Source of the DNA: Marsupella aquatica
Taxonomy: Eukaryota; Marchantiophyta
Assembly: GCA_973895155.1 (NCBI GenBank)
Contig: OZ316895.1
Location: forward strand, 14,384,001-14,448,000
DNA length: 64,000 bases
Direction: 5' to 3'
Positions 48,648 to 61,200 of this stretch are shown here, piece by piece. The translations under genes and the position numbers were made by a program. Position 1 is the first letter of the stretch. Each line of letters begins with the position of its first letter. A model generated the notes under the pieces. That model made no database searches. It was given only the letters and a program-made list of their open reading frames with translations, and had not been told where the DNA came from.

Positions 48648-50658
48648 ACGACCGTTGTTTCAGCCTGCCCGGGCGCTCCTTGCTTTAGAAGATTGGTGCG
48701 GCAAGTTGAGCTGCGGGAACTACCAAACCTGCATTCTGGTATGGATCAGCTCAGGACTCTCATCCGGGCGCTAGACTATCGGACCTCCAGAGTTGCGAAA
48801 ATGGGCAGACCGCTTTCTCCTACTATTCCTGCCTTGGATTGGTCTAGAGTCATACCGTACACAAAAAGTCAAGCTCTGTTACAGCCCTGGTAGAAAGCAC
48901 TCCAATATTTGTGTCCGTCTTGTAAAGTGGCCCGAATAGGGCATATCAAATTAGCTCTTCAGTGGATGTTTCCTGTGACCTAAATCTGTGGGCCGGGTTG
49001 CAACCCAAAATTCTGCGGTTCCCGTAAACCATGACTGTCAGTTACTCGGGCGGTCGGTGCACTGATGTTTGCACAAAAAATTGCTCTACACTGAGTGCGT
49101 CGACGGCCTTTGAAAAATTGATGATGTGCACTGTTCTGCAGGGCAATGGTATGACCAGATTCAAAGAAAACCCAGGCAATGCAAGTTTGACTTCAATCCC
49201 AGTTTGGTCATGACTGTGAACACATATTTTTCATCACGGCTCTTTGAAAATTCTTGGGAATGTGCAGGTTTGAGACACCCTAATAAATAGCAATCCCTGG
49301 GCCTACATTCTAGAGTGAAGCCTATGCACTTGAGTCTAATTGAGGGCATAATTGAAAGTGAGAATGCAGACAATAAAACAACCTAGAGTGAGGTCTATAG
49401 ACAGGGGACTTTCCTTTGAAAAGTCAGGGTGTGGACAAAGAATAGCCTAGAGTGAAATCTCTAGAATGGGACTCTCATTGAGGGCATTAGTGGAAGTGAG
49501 GGTGTGGACAAAAAACTGAGATGGGGGCCAAAATGAACATGAAATAACATTGAATATTTTCCTTTCAAATGAAGGTTTTTTCTCCTTGTCTCTATTTAGG
49601 TTCAAGGGATGAGTAACCAGGCTAGTGCACCAAAATATGCACCATTTGTACGTGCATTTCATTCTATGAGAATGCACATGCATTACTCAATCACGGTAAC
49701 ACATGCTTTAGAGAAGCATTTATTCATAAACGCAGCACACAACTACACACATTAGTTCATGGACTTAATATCCATTCCTATTCTGCAATATGAGGGTTTA
49801 GGATTATAGCATGTTCATCCTACTACATACTTTTTTGACTTATCCAAACAAATTGAAACAATCATTATGAGAGTACATGTGAGGAGACATTTTAGTTTGA
49901 CTAGTTTATGAAACCATATTATAAGAGCTAATGAAAAAATGCACATCTTTTTAAGAGTGAGAGAGGTGTAGTACTTTTTGGGTGAGACAAGTGCATTAAT
50001 CAGAAGAAACTAGTCAATGTACTTTGTGATTCAAAGGGAATTAAGTATGTTAACTTTGTTCCTTCTACTTAGGTGACACCTGTTCCTTTTTAATATTTTG
50101 CTTTATTTAGGGGACACCTGTTGATCCAACAACCATAAACATAATAAACTTTATAACTAATGGACATATAAAATGCACTGCATCCATAAATAGAAATCTA
50201 CTATAGTTGCCTGGATGAAGGGTCTAACCTCCCATGTAAGAAAAACTTAAAATGATCAATAACATATAGGGAACCTAATAAAAACTAAGAAAATGAAAAA
50301 ATCAAAGATGTTGCCAAAAATGACTAAATTATAAATAATGCATGGCTAAAGCATAGATTAGACAAGATTAACATAAAAATGTATTACAAGCAACTTGGAT
50401 AACACAAGACAACCAATGATTATCCGGCCATATAGCATCCTCATGATAAAGAGTATGATGTGCATGACGTGACAAGGCTTGTTATTTTCATAGACTACAT
50501 AAATAAACTCCTTCAGCAGTACTGGATAGCTCAAGACTGACACTGGCCACACACTCATTTCAATTAATGGAGGATGTACCGTTCCAAAGATGGCGGAATA
50601 CTTTTTGGTTTTTACAAGTAGAACGATAATGCAAGGCACTTCAGCCTAAAATACACAC

Positions 50659-50768
50659 TGTGAGAGAGGACTTGTTGGTATTTTAGAATAGAACAAGCCC
50701 TATGCAGGTGCATTGTGAGAGAGGACTTGTTGGTATTTTAGAATAGAACAAGCCCTATGCAGGTGCAT
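50659..50768. repeat. 55-bp tandem duplication
   Basis: tgtgagagaggacttgttgg and the following bases to caagccctatgcaggtgcat repeat exactly with a 55-base period (50659-50713, 50714-50768). A diverged relative (gtgagagagtactagttgg) occurs near 51220. Confidence 0.9.
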
Positions 50769-53206
50769 TGTGCAAGAAGGGCTGGTCCCATAGGGAGAAA
50801 GTGCATGGAATGTAAACATGGGTCGCTAAGCCCTATGCGTCCTTGCTAGGGTGGGGATGGAGGGGCATAATGAGTGCACGGGGGTGCACGGAAGGGAGCA
50901 AAATCTGATGCATGTTTCCTTTCACGATCGAATGAATACGAAAAAAGATATGCTTTAATCTGACGATTCAGTTTCATTCCTGCTGATATTCAAATTCGTA
51001 ACGAGACGACAGACGAAAGTGACCAAATGGGTAGGATTGTCTATTATGGTGTTAGATTTGTTAGGCACTTTAGTCTAACATACTTTAGTCTAAGGGTGGC
51101 TTTACAAGACCTCCGGGGCAGTTCCTTCACTTTTCTGACATCAAGATCCAATCCGGGCCATCCATTGGGGAGATAGTGCTGGAATTCACTTTAGAAAACG
51201 TCGGAGAAATTTACACAGTGAGAGAGTACTAGTTGGTTTTTTAAAGTGGAATTATTTGCAAGGCACTTTAGTATTAGATAAACACTGTTTCAACCTAAGA
51301 CCTCGTGGGCTCTCTTTTCAAATCATAATTTCGATTGTCATAGAGCCCCTGGACGAAATTAAAACCTGCATCAATAACTGGACGTCTGGACGGTTCAAGA
51401 GTGACAGTCTGGGCACACATTCATGCAAATTAATGGAGGACGTACCGTTCACAACGGGTAAGAGTGCAATTATGTTAGTTACTTGGCACTTCCAATTTTT
51501 CACTCTCTCGCCACCTAACCTCTGTCAATTTCATTAATTCGGGTTGTTTAGGTGCCCTTTTGGTATTGGACTGGTGCCTGCATTATTCTTTGGAGACCCA
51601 TAATGATACAGTACCAATTTCCAGCAACTGCTTGAGTGCTTGGAATAATGGAATGACATGACTCTGCATGAAGAGATTTGTGGTGTTCAGTTACGGATCT
51701 GATTCTGCAACCACGGTCTAGATTGCCTATACTGGCTTACCTGTATATGATTATAGGTCCCAAGCAGGTAAAAAGTTAAAAATATATATAAATTGTGGGT
51801 TTCACTCAGGCCAGTCAATAAAGTTTACTTTCGATTTAGCATCATCAAAGAGAACATTTTAAGAACATGAGAAACATTTCAAAATAGGGTCAAGAATGTG
51901 ATATAATAAAATGTACTACGTCCATTAGAAGTACTTCAAAATTGTCTCATGAATGTGACGGAACAAGCTACATGATGTCCAGCATTGCTCAATAATTTCT
52001 AGCTGCACATCCAACTAAAGTAGAAATGTTTAACACGCAAAAGATAAATTGCACTTATCAGATGGCTGGGGAAGTTATAATTCACAATGTGAACACTATT
52101 TTACACGAAAGATCTTGCACTTGATGCAAATTTCATTTATTGAGGTTGCACTTATCAAGGTCTAAATGGATTTGTTGCTTCTGCATATGATAAGATCTTG
52201 GTGACGGGGCATTGTAGGGCATAACACCCACAAATAAGTGCCTCAGCTTGGTGTTTAAGGGGTTATTGTTAACCCTAATGCCACACTGTCTTTCCCTTAA
52301 CACAATGCCGGCATTGTGTTTTAAAATAAATTTGAAAATTTGACCCTAACCTATTATACATTGATTAGATAGATAAATAAGGTACAACATAATGGCTCAT
52401 ATGACAATATCAATATTGAACACAATATCAATATTTGAACACAATGCCATGAAATACAGCAAAAAAGACACGAGGTTGCTTGAGTTTTGACCCTAACCTG
52501 TTGAATAAACAAGGTTCAAAATCATGACTCATATGACAATGTCAGTATTTGAACACAAAACCAATATTTGAATAAAGGCTATGAAATGCTATGCAAGTAA
52601 AAAAAGGGAAAACTGAAAGCTAAAACTCTGGGCTCATTTTTGCAATAGATTATCAACTAAGGCACTTTGTTCTGGGAAAGATGATGTGGACGTTTGCTTG
52701 CGGTGAATTGCTTTGTGGGCTAGCATACGGATTCAAATGGCGACCACCTTCCTGCCAGAAAGTAGTGGCATGGAGGGAGAAAAAGTAGGAGGTCACTCCA
52801 TAAATTCACGGAAGCCAACACGCTTAGACATGACAAACTCCAAAAATTGGCCGCTGTTCGTTGGTTTGCTGTTTAAGGTGCTCTTTGGAGGCACCGTTGG
52901 AGATGCTGTAAATCCATTAAGAAGGTAAGAATTCGGTTGATTTTGGAAACAGTAAAGTATAATTTCTATAACGTGGTGGTCCAAATCTAGAGTGTACAAC
53001 AAAGAACGAGGATTACGAGGAGAAAAATCACGAAGTGCATTAAACACTGGGACGGGAAAATACGAAAGGAAAAATCGTGCAATAAGTACTGGGGATCAGG
53101 TACGAGCAGACAAACTGTCACCCCGTGATCAATTTGACTAGCACGGCCTGCCTCCGAGCTCGGAGTTGCAGACTTCCTGCTCCGCCGCTCCGGCTATCTC
53201 CCAATG

Positions 53207-53336
53207 CCGGTCAATTACTTCATTAAATTTTACCGGTGAATGGATGTTTCGTTGTTGGGGACTGCACTTTCCCGGTCGATCACTTCATTAAATTTTACTG
53301 GTGGATGGATTCTTCGTTGTTGGGGAATGCACTTTC
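53207..53336. repeat. 65-bp tandem duplication
   Basis: ccggtcaattacttcattaa at 53207 and ccggtcgatcacttcattaa at 53272 start two copies with few differences, each running through tcgttgttgggg to gcactttccc. They lie upstream of the DUF538 gene. Confidence 0.9.
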
Positions 53337-54083
53337 CCTTTAATTCGACGACTGCTCAGCACTGACTTGTTCAGTCGCCGGTGTCACATGCAGTCCTGCC
53401 GTCCTGGGAGTAGTTGTTTGTGAACAGTCATGGCGACCTCCTCATGTTGATCTCTGCTCGACTGCTCCTGTGCTACGGGAAACAGCCTTCTCAAGTTCTC
53501 ATCCACGACATAAAGACTTGTGAGCTTCGGTAATTTCAACGAGGCGCCGTAGTTCATGATTGTGTCGTGAGGCAGCCGTGGTGCCTGGAATGTAATTACG
53601 AGGGAACTCGAGTGAACAGTAGATTTGAGAGAATTGCACTTGATCGTTGTTGAACTGATATCGACCGATGCGTCCGCTGTTCGTGCATAAAGTGTGCTCA
53701 AATAATCATCTCTGCAAGGCATTCGTGGCACCATTGCGCGTGTAGATGTTCTCAGTCCCTCCTCTCTGTTTCTCCTGCCACTCACGTGTCACGCGAGCAT
53801 CGTTCCTTGTTACCTCGATCTTTTGCCAGCATCCTTGGTGACGCTGATTTAGAGCTTCGCTGGAGGAAACCATACTGTCAGAGGCGGTACTTCCGTACAT
53901 GTGAAACTCATGCTCTCCGCTTCGTTTGAATAATTTGTATGACAGCACTGAGAACATCTAGCTCGCTAACAACGAAGACCAGGAAGTCCCGTTGCAATCG
54001 CGTGGGTGTTGTTAACGAGCGGAAAATAATTCTACAATTTCGTCAGCTATCTAGAGTGAGTGTCGGCGTGTGGGAACTTCGCG
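53337..54083. other. Upstream region of the DUF538 gene
   Basis: It should contain the DUF538 promoter and leader. Two overlapping minus-strand frames (53957-53706, starting ATG at 53957, and 53785-53384) could be pieces of a divergent gene, but they are in different frames with no convincing intron and no recognised family. Confidence 0.4.
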
Positions 54084-54596
54084 ATGGCAAACCAAATAGC
54101 TGACCAGAACCAACTAGTTGTGGGGAAGGATTCGATAGTCGAGAAGGAGAAGGACTTGACGTTGGAGAAGGAAAACGAATTGGCATTTGAGAAGCTGAAG
54201 GAAGGCGGCATTGTATCTTACGGAGACGAGGCGTTGGAGAGAGCCATCAAGCACCTAGAGGACCATGACCTACCGGCAGGACTGCTGCCTTTGAAGGACG
54301 TGGTTGAGAGCGGCTACGTGAAGGACACAGGGTTCGTTTGGATCAAGCAAAAGAAAGAGACGAGACATGTGTTCAAAAAGATTGGAAAGCAGGTAAGCTA
54401 CGGAGAAGAAGTCAAGGGCTACTTGGAAAAGAACCGGCTGCGTGACTTGACAGGAGTGAAGGCCAAGGAGCTGTTCATCTGGGCCCCTGTCGGAGAAATC
54501 TCTATTGATAACGCCACTCCCACTAAAATCTTCTTCAAGAGCTTTGGAGGTCTCGGCAAGCTGTTCCCCGTGGAAGCTTTCGCTAGAGGGCAGTGA
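54084..54596 (+). CDS. DUF538 domain protein (SVB-like), intronless
   Basis: A single 170-codon frame. The ATG at 54084 (GCGATGGCAAAC) is the first in-frame ATG. After a charged helical N-terminus (about 15-40, many Glu/Lys) comes the DUF538 domain at about 50-165. It shows the family's LPAGLLPL motif, an aromatic GFVWI strand, KIGKQVSYGEEVKGYLEK, LTGVKAKELFIW, and a closing LFPVEAF. DUF538 proteins are plant-specific and have been linked to trichome size and stress responses; the molecular function is not established. No signal peptide or membrane segment is visible. The neighbours are unrelated. Confidence 0.93.
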   Translation: MANQIADQNQLVVGKDSIVEKEKDLTLEKENELAFEKLKEGGIVSYGDEALERAIKHLEDHDLPAGLLPLKDVVESGYVKDTGFVWIKQKKETRHVFKKIGKQVSYGEEVKGYLEKNRLRDLTGVKAKELFIWAPVGEISIDNATPTKIFFKSFGGLGKLFPVEAFARGQ

Positions 54597-55309
54597 CCTT
54601 CTCTCATGCATCTTCTTGGAGGTGACAACGAGGCACCTCTAATGATCAACATTATCTGCTCCGCTTGTACGTCACTGGAGTCCACTGTTGCCTCCTTGTT
54701 CATCTCTATGAATGATAGAGAGTCCTAGCTAGAACCCGGATCACTGCCAGGATCCCCTTTTTGCTCTCTCCGCCTTCTCGACATATAGGTAGCTGTAAGA
54801 TAGTGTTCATCCAGTCGTAGTCAAATTTGGTGCCTGCATGTTGATTCATGTTGGAGTTGGGGCTACGGACAATCGCTGCTTTGGTTTCGCATTAGACTAC
54901 ACATTCTTTAACTTTGTTGGGATTAACGGCTGTTGTCATGTTTGTAGTACTCTGGAAGTGTAATGGCCGGCTGTTGATCTCTACTCTTGATTTACTTTTA
55001 AAGGATATCCCTGAAGCAGTCTGGGGTTCTTCAGTTTGAGGCTCGTTTGTCGTACCACGTGCTGCTTGAGAATGTTGTCTCTCACTCTTCCCATTTAACA
55101 GCTGTGTGGGAAGAAGGGTCGATTTCGTCTTTCACACCATCAGAACTTGTCTAGACTTTTACCTTCATGTAATACCTTAATAAAGTGATTGATGCCTCCA
55201 GGCTTCATAACTCTTCGAAAATCGTTTTAAACCGGAATTGCGTTTGTTCAACATGCGTGGGTGCCATGTGATTGAGAAGAACTTTTCGACAGGTTGTGTC
55301 TGTGGGTCA
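54597..55309. other. 3' region of the DUF538 gene
   Basis: The probable 3' untranslated region of the DUF538 gene, ending near the AATAAA candidate at 55179-55184. No other gene is visible. Confidence 0.5.
55179..55184 (+). terminator. Candidate poly(A) signal of the DUF538 gene
   Basis: AATAAA within ccttaataaagtgattg, 583 bases after the stop codon, with no other gene between. Confidence 0.45.
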
Positions 55310-55575
55310 ATGGATGTTTACACTCTCCATCCGAGACGATCACGTTAAAAACTGCCATTCGTCTCGATACAAGGTCCTTTCTATAATAATGCTGTTCCTA
55401 AGTTCCTGTTTGTGTGGATGTTTACATTGGCCGAGACTGACCACGTTATAGATGGTGGATGTCATACTCCTTGATGGAAGTTGTGAACGAGGTCTGTTTG
55501 TGTGGATGCTTACAATGCCCGATCGAAACTGATGGCATTATAAAAAGTGGATGTCATACTTCTAGACTGAAGGTC
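55310..55575. repeat. Degenerate tandem repeat downstream of the DUF538 gene
   Basis: Three diverged units of roughly 90-100 bases share gtggatgtttaca or gtggatgcttaca, then ccgagac or gatcgaaac, then cgtta or cattata, and in two units tggatgtcatact. Confidence 0.6.
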
Positions 55576-56029
55576 CGAACGAGAATTATGTGCGAAAGGG
55601 TAGGCGTAATACAATTAAGCTAGTTCTCCCTCATGTGCGGTTCACTATCTATGCATCGGATTTATCAGTAGCTATCAGCGCGATTAGTAAACCGTGGGAA
55701 ATTAGCAACGAGGTGAAATCCGAATCTTGACGCATGTGCGATCAGGTACGTCAGGTCTTCAATTTCTGTCCATGGTGGGTTTGCTGGGATCATGACTCCT
55801 TTTTGCGTCAATTCCTTCCATATCTCACACATAGTTTTACCAACTCTGCACGCTCCAGTAATGGGCCACAAAGCTGTCCTTAAACCGCCACTGGAGAAGT
55901 GTCCAAAAGACCTCTTTTTTCCCATTCCTCTCCTCTAATGTGAGGCTTTGCTCCTCAATTTCAGGAAAAAATATTCAAAATGGTGAAATTTGTGGAACCA
56001 TGTTTTTGCGATGGCTAGTGACTCTTTAA
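55576..56029. other. Spacer with a fourth copy of the 4.6-kb repeat
   Basis: The minus-strand frame at 55665-55925 is featureless. From about 55897 the sequence (aagtgtccaaaag, then gctcctcaatttcagg, then aatggtgaaat) matches the repeat clustered at 4450-5020. Confidence 0.5.
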
Positions 56030-56340
56030 CAACATAAGGACTCCCATGTAAGGACTCCAATATAAGTTACAAGTAAAGCCCGCCCAACATTTAACCCTTG
56101 ACTTTCCCATAACTTAAGGTGTGACCCCTGACTTTCCCATAAGCAAATTGAAGGTAAAGCCCACTCAACATTTAACCCCTGACTTTCCCATAAGGCACAA
56201 ATTGATGGTAAAGCCCGCTCAACATTTAACCCCTGACTTTCCCAAAACTTTAGTCGCAAATTTGGAAATCCCTGACCCTGGAAAGAGACTCAACATTTAA
56301 CGCTTGACTTTTCCATAACTTTAGGGACAAATCTGGAAAA
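56030..56340. repeat. Minisatellite with unit caacatttaacccctgactttcc
   Basis: About five units of varying spacing carry (t)caacatttaacccctgact and ttcccataa, interleaved with ggtaaagcccgctc. The minus-strand frames here (WESQGLNVE repeats) are by-products of the array. Confidence 0.85.
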
Positions 56341-56394
56341 AACTGGAAATCCGGGACCCCAGAAAACCACAACTGAAGCCATGTGAACGTTCCT

Positions 56395-56720
56395 GACATT
56401 GTGATGGCTGTTGCATTTGAACCTGACATTGTGATGGCTGTAATCAAGAATGGAGAAAAGAAAAATAGGCTCATTGTGATGGCTGTTGCATTTGAAATGG
56501 CAGCTAATCAAGAATGGAGAAAAAAAAAAAGGCTCATTGTGATGGCTGTTGCATTTGAAATGGCAGCTAATCAAAACTGGAGAAAAGAAAAATAGGCTTT
56601 GAAATGGCTAATCAAGATTGGAGAAAAGAAAAATAGGCTCATTGTGATGGCTGTTGCATTTGAAATGGCAGCTATTCCAGAATGGAGGTGCTAATCAAGA
56701 ATAGAGAAAAGAAAAATATG
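56395..56720. repeat. Minisatellite with unit ggctcattgtgatggctgtt
   Basis: Four to five units of about 55-75 bases combine attgtgatggctgttgcatt, tgaaatggcagctaatc and aagaatggagaaaagaaaaa. Unit boundaries shift by internal deletions. No stop-free frame suggests a real protein. Confidence 0.9.
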
Positions 56721-56809
56721 CTATGAGACAGTGAGGCCATAACTCTTGGCTTATGGGGTCCATGAGTCAATGCTACCTCCCCCCATTTTTAGAATTTCAT
56801 AACTGAGTC

Positions 56810-56975
56810 TCATAACAGGAGTTATAGGATATATCACAACTTTGTAATTTTCACTAATGACCCAATTTTGAGATGCCCTAATGAATCACATTTAACTAAC
56901 TAACAGGAGTTATAGGATGTATCACCAATTCATAATTTTCACTAATGACCCAATTTTTAGATGCCCTAACGAACA
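56810..56975. repeat. Two-copy repeat, about 90 bp
   Basis: acaggagttataggatatat at 56815 and acaggagttataggatgtat at about 56902 start copies that continue through aattttcactaatgaccca to gatgcccta. Confidence 0.85.
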
Positions 56976-58292
56976 AGTTCTCCATGCCGTTTGTTGACCC
57001 ACATCTTCCATGGTGCAAATTAACTGGTTGGAGTGTATCGGTTCACACTAGTGTTGAGAGGGTAACAATAAATGTTTTTTGGTTCTCGACCAGCTGAGTC
57101 GGTGAAGGGAATTTTCTACACCAGGTGAGTAGACATACCATGAAACTGGTATTTGGGGTCTCTAACGTGTTTCCAAATATCCAAGGTATATTAGAAACAA
57201 CAATTAATTTCCTGATTATTAAGGAATTTTCGGTATAGAAATTTGGACATGCCTTACCAAGGTATTAAAGTACAAGTAGGGTAAACTAGGAATAATATTT
57301 TAGGACCCAAAATTGAAACACACATCAAGGACAATCAAAGTCCTTTTAGCTTGCAAAATTTGCCAATCATCTAACCATCAGAATATATGCTAACAAATGC
57401 AACATCAATCAAATCAGCGCAGGGGAGTTTTGTAAAAAAATAGCATTTGTTAAATTTTCACCTGAGAGAAGAGAATTTGCTACTTTACTAGGCTAAACCA
57501 GCAAGAGAGGCATTTGAGAGACAGGAGGCATTCGAGAGAGGCACTCTGCTTAAATGTGAGATATACAAGGGATTACAAATTAACAGGGAGGATATTTCAT
57601 CCCGCTTTAGAAGATGAAATATGACTTAGGCAAGTGGGAAAATGAGCTGAAGTAGAAGAAGATATGTTTTGGTGGAAGGCTGTTTCGAGGAGATAACATC
57701 ATACAGCAGTTCTTGCACATTTGGAGGAGGGCCCTGGCGATACCTCTTATGCCACCACCGAAATCTCAACCCGAAATGTGGTCAACGGTGAAGTCATCAA
57801 CACAGGCGACATTAATTTGTAAATTAATCAGGAATGACACTTGAACAGACCGGACATCTGACAATATTTACTTTTCCTACACAATAAGAGTGACTGGTAA
57901 AAATAGTGAACTCAACCCTTCAATTAAATTTCCGAGACGACCAAAGGCTGTCTCCAAGGCAAAGTTGTAGCCCATTGCGAAGAAAGAATGGCGTCATACT
58001 TAGATTTGCAGAAACCCAAGAAGTGAACCAAATCCTACTTACATCGCCAACACTAAATTTTGCTGGGTAAGCACCAGCACCGTGAGTATATCTAGTCCCT
58101 AGTCTTGCACTCCGAGACTCCAAGAAGTATTCAAACTGGTAAATGAATGAAATCCAAATTTCCTAATTGGTGCCGTATTTATCAGGATTCCGTGTGGGAG
58201 AAGGAAATCCCTCAACCCATGTAACTTTCATCACATCTGATAGTGGTTGTACCACGAAGAACAAAATTTCTCACAGCTTCAAGAGCGATATC
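56976..58292. other. Intergenic and 3' flank of the eIF2A gene
   Basis: No gene recognised. The right-hand part should be the 3' untranslated region of the minus-strand eIF2A gene. Confidence 0.45.
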
Positions 58293-61200
58293 CTATTGTG
58301 AAGCTTCCAGAGCCTTTATTTCTGCCCTTAAATCTGCTTCTTGACCAAGTTTTTCACGTTGAGCAGTTGTCAATGATCCTGGGGCCTTTTCCTTCAGCTC
58401 CTCAAGCTGTCTGAGCCTTTTTTTCAGGGCTCTCAGAGTCTTTGATACGTCAGGTCCACCTGATCCATCCTCAAAAGATTAGTCTCGGAGCAAAAATGCC
58501 ATACATGATAAGGACCTTAAATAGGAAATCCTAGCAGAGGCACCCAGTTCGATTTCGTGAAGCACGAGGAAAGTTGCAAATTTACACAAGAATAATGAAA
58601 TGGGATTCTTTCAGCCAAAACATTAGTTCAAGCGACACAGTCTAAATTATCTTGTTGCAGAAGGAAGTATGATAAGTCTTGGAAGAGTTCATTATACCCA
58701 TCTGAAAACCAGTTTCTCAGCTAGACTCAGAAAATTACCAGAGGAGGGCCGATTGTCTATAGAAACTCCTGCCAATTGAGTATTCTGCAGCTCAAAAACA
58801 CAGCTACCGGTCAGTAAAGCCGAAATACATTGACAAGCTACTCACTGACTCTACTTATTAACTGTTCGGGATATGCTTGCACGGCAGTACAAGCTGATGA
58901 CGCAATGCAATGTACCATTTCCGAAACGTCGGCAGGTTGTGATGACGAGTTGGCTGCCTCTGCGGGTCCCTCTTCTGATGCTGTTTTCTTGGCACGTCGC
59001 TTCTGGTTCTTCAAGGCACTTTTGCTTAGCCCTCCCCTAAGCAATCCAAGATATCATCAGCACACTCAGGTCATTCCTTTTAGTTAACGTGGTGAGAAAC
59101 CTGATTGAAAACTCTGTTCCAGAATCAAGAGTGCAGTTAAAACCTCTACAACCAAAGACACAGGTCTAAGAAAGAAGTCATACCCGGGTAAGTTAGTTTT
59201 CTCATCCTCCCCGAAGAGCTGTGACACAGGAACAAAGTCAATTTTTGTTCTGACAGAGAAACAGGCTCAGAACGACACTTTAGACGATCACAGATGTATC
59301 CAAATCACGCGGCTTGGTGGTTTACTAGCCGACGGTTTTGCACTCGGGTCTCGTAACTTGCAGATAGTTTTTAAAAACAACCGTCTCAGAAAAAGTTTGA
59401 CAGCACCAAGGAAAGACAAACCTGGGCCTTGACCGCAGCTGCATTGCTTGCGTTTGGTGGACGATAGGCTGCTGGTTTAACTTCCGCCACTGGAAAATAG
59501 GTTGAGACGAACCACAGTAAGGCTCCACACCGAAGCCATTATGAGATAACAAGTCAAGATGCATACCCGTGAAAACACTCAGACAAGGTACACCAACAAC
59601 TGGAAACAGAGCATAGATTTGTGCATCGAATACCGGAACTGAAAACATACCAGGTTTTTTCTCCTGCTTCTTTGCAACTCTGGTGGTAGGGCTTGCAGGC
59701 CTGTCTGGAAACAGTTCGTTTGAGGCAGGCCGCCATTCAGCCTGCGTAAGAGTAAGATGGATCTCAGATTCCAAGTGTTGACATGAGTTGCAGGTGGAAG
59801 TACAATTAGCCCTTCCGCATTCCAGCTTGAATTTCTTATTTCTGGAGACACTTAAATTCTGTGCCCTAAATATTAAGGAGAGTCAAAGTTAACCTACATG
59901 AATTCGATAAAAATTTGAATACTATTATAATGCAGTCAGACCAAAGCAGACCTGGTAAAGTTTATCGTATTTCTTCTCCTGAAGAAGAGTACCATCGTAC
60001 TTGAAAAACTTGATTCTGTCAACCAGGGAGTACAGAGTCAGGTCTACTTGGGGACCTGGCTATATCAACATTGAAGGTCCCTATATCAACATTGAACAAC
60101 AACTAAGCGAACATTGAGCATCTCTGACTAGAATTTAGGACACCTTTCGGTTAAGGGTCTGGCTAAGTATGAGAAGTTTTTTCACTAGTAAACAACAGCA
60201 CTAATACTGCTAACACGCGGGCCAACGCTAAACACAGATCTTGACTTGGTATTTGTATAAGTGAGTTAGCTTTTCTATATGACTTCTCCTATAATAAATG
60301 AGTAAAAGAGAAAGGAGAAAAAAGGCTTTGGATTGAGCGAAAGCATTATTTACCAGACCAATTCACGAAAAAGAAAATTACCCGTTATCAACTTGGAGTC
60401 GAGGAGCTGTTGTGGCTGTCATGAGTGTTCTTCCATCAGGTGACCATTCACTTGTTACCGAGAGTGCAGCTTTTGTGTGGCCCAATTGTTTCAATGTTTG
60501 CCTGTCCCAAAATGCCTGCCAGAATATAGTTCTGAGAAAGTGACATATGGTCCTTCCCTTCTTTCAGTCATTTCACTTTACAAAGAACCCTGTTGCCGAC
60601 CCTTAAGGCAGCTAGCTGATATGTTTGGTAAGGAGAAAGGACTTCTCTACTTAACTTCATGATTCATGATTACACAAGACTTGGACACATTGAAATAAAC
60701 ATCGGATCTTTTGATTAAAGGTCATGGGCACTTTTAATAAACAAGACTGTGGAGAGGAGCGTCTCTGTATCCAATCTGATTCTGTCTCACAGAATACTGC
60801 ATGTAGATCCGATTCTGATATGCGCGCCTGTTAACAGTCAAAAGAGAGCAGTGGCACAGTTTGAACACAGTTTTGAAACATTACCATATCGCCAGGAAGA
60901 TTTCCAAATCCAGCGATACAAACGACTGTCGAACCTACTGTTAAGATCAACAATTAACCAAGTTTCAATAGAAAATGCCACCAAAGAATAATTAGACTAG
61001 AGTTTCTTAGGCAATTAAACCTGTAATAAACCTAAAGCCAGCCAAGCTTACATTTCTGTTTGCGATTACAATTTTAAATCCATAATGAGAATTGTTATTT
61101 TAGAAAAGGATACAGTGGTCATGAGCACTCCATCGGACAGTGTTGTAAGGTCCAATCCCAAAATCGAACAGTGGCTTGCACTTGGCATCAAATAGCGTTG

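Larger units (their letters stand above)
48438..53206. other. AT-rich intergenic region with diverged repeats
   Basis: No gene recognised. It contains a 44-bp two-copy repeat (48569), a loose repeat of cctagagtgaa / gagggcat / gtgtggacaa phrases at 49300-49530, and the 55-bp duplication at 50659. Two diverged copies of a longer segment lie at about 50510-50640 and 51360-51450 (attaatggagga, gtaccgttc). A plus-strand frame ending in a good donor (AGAAG before GTAAGA at 52924) is unplaced. Confidence 0.45.

Noticed and set aside
53384-53957. Possible gene divergent from the DUF538 gene
   Set aside because: Two overlapping frames would need to be joined without a visible intron, and no family is recognised. 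Noted only in the upstream-region entry.
56026-56595. Repetitive frames (WESQGLNVE, CNSHHNEP)
   Set aside because: Translations of minisatellite units, not genes.
59325-59851. Minus-strand frames of 149 and 90 codons near eIF2A exons 11 and 12
   Set aside because: They are exon 11 extended into adjacent introns or read in another frame; the spliced eIF2A frame accounts for the coding part.
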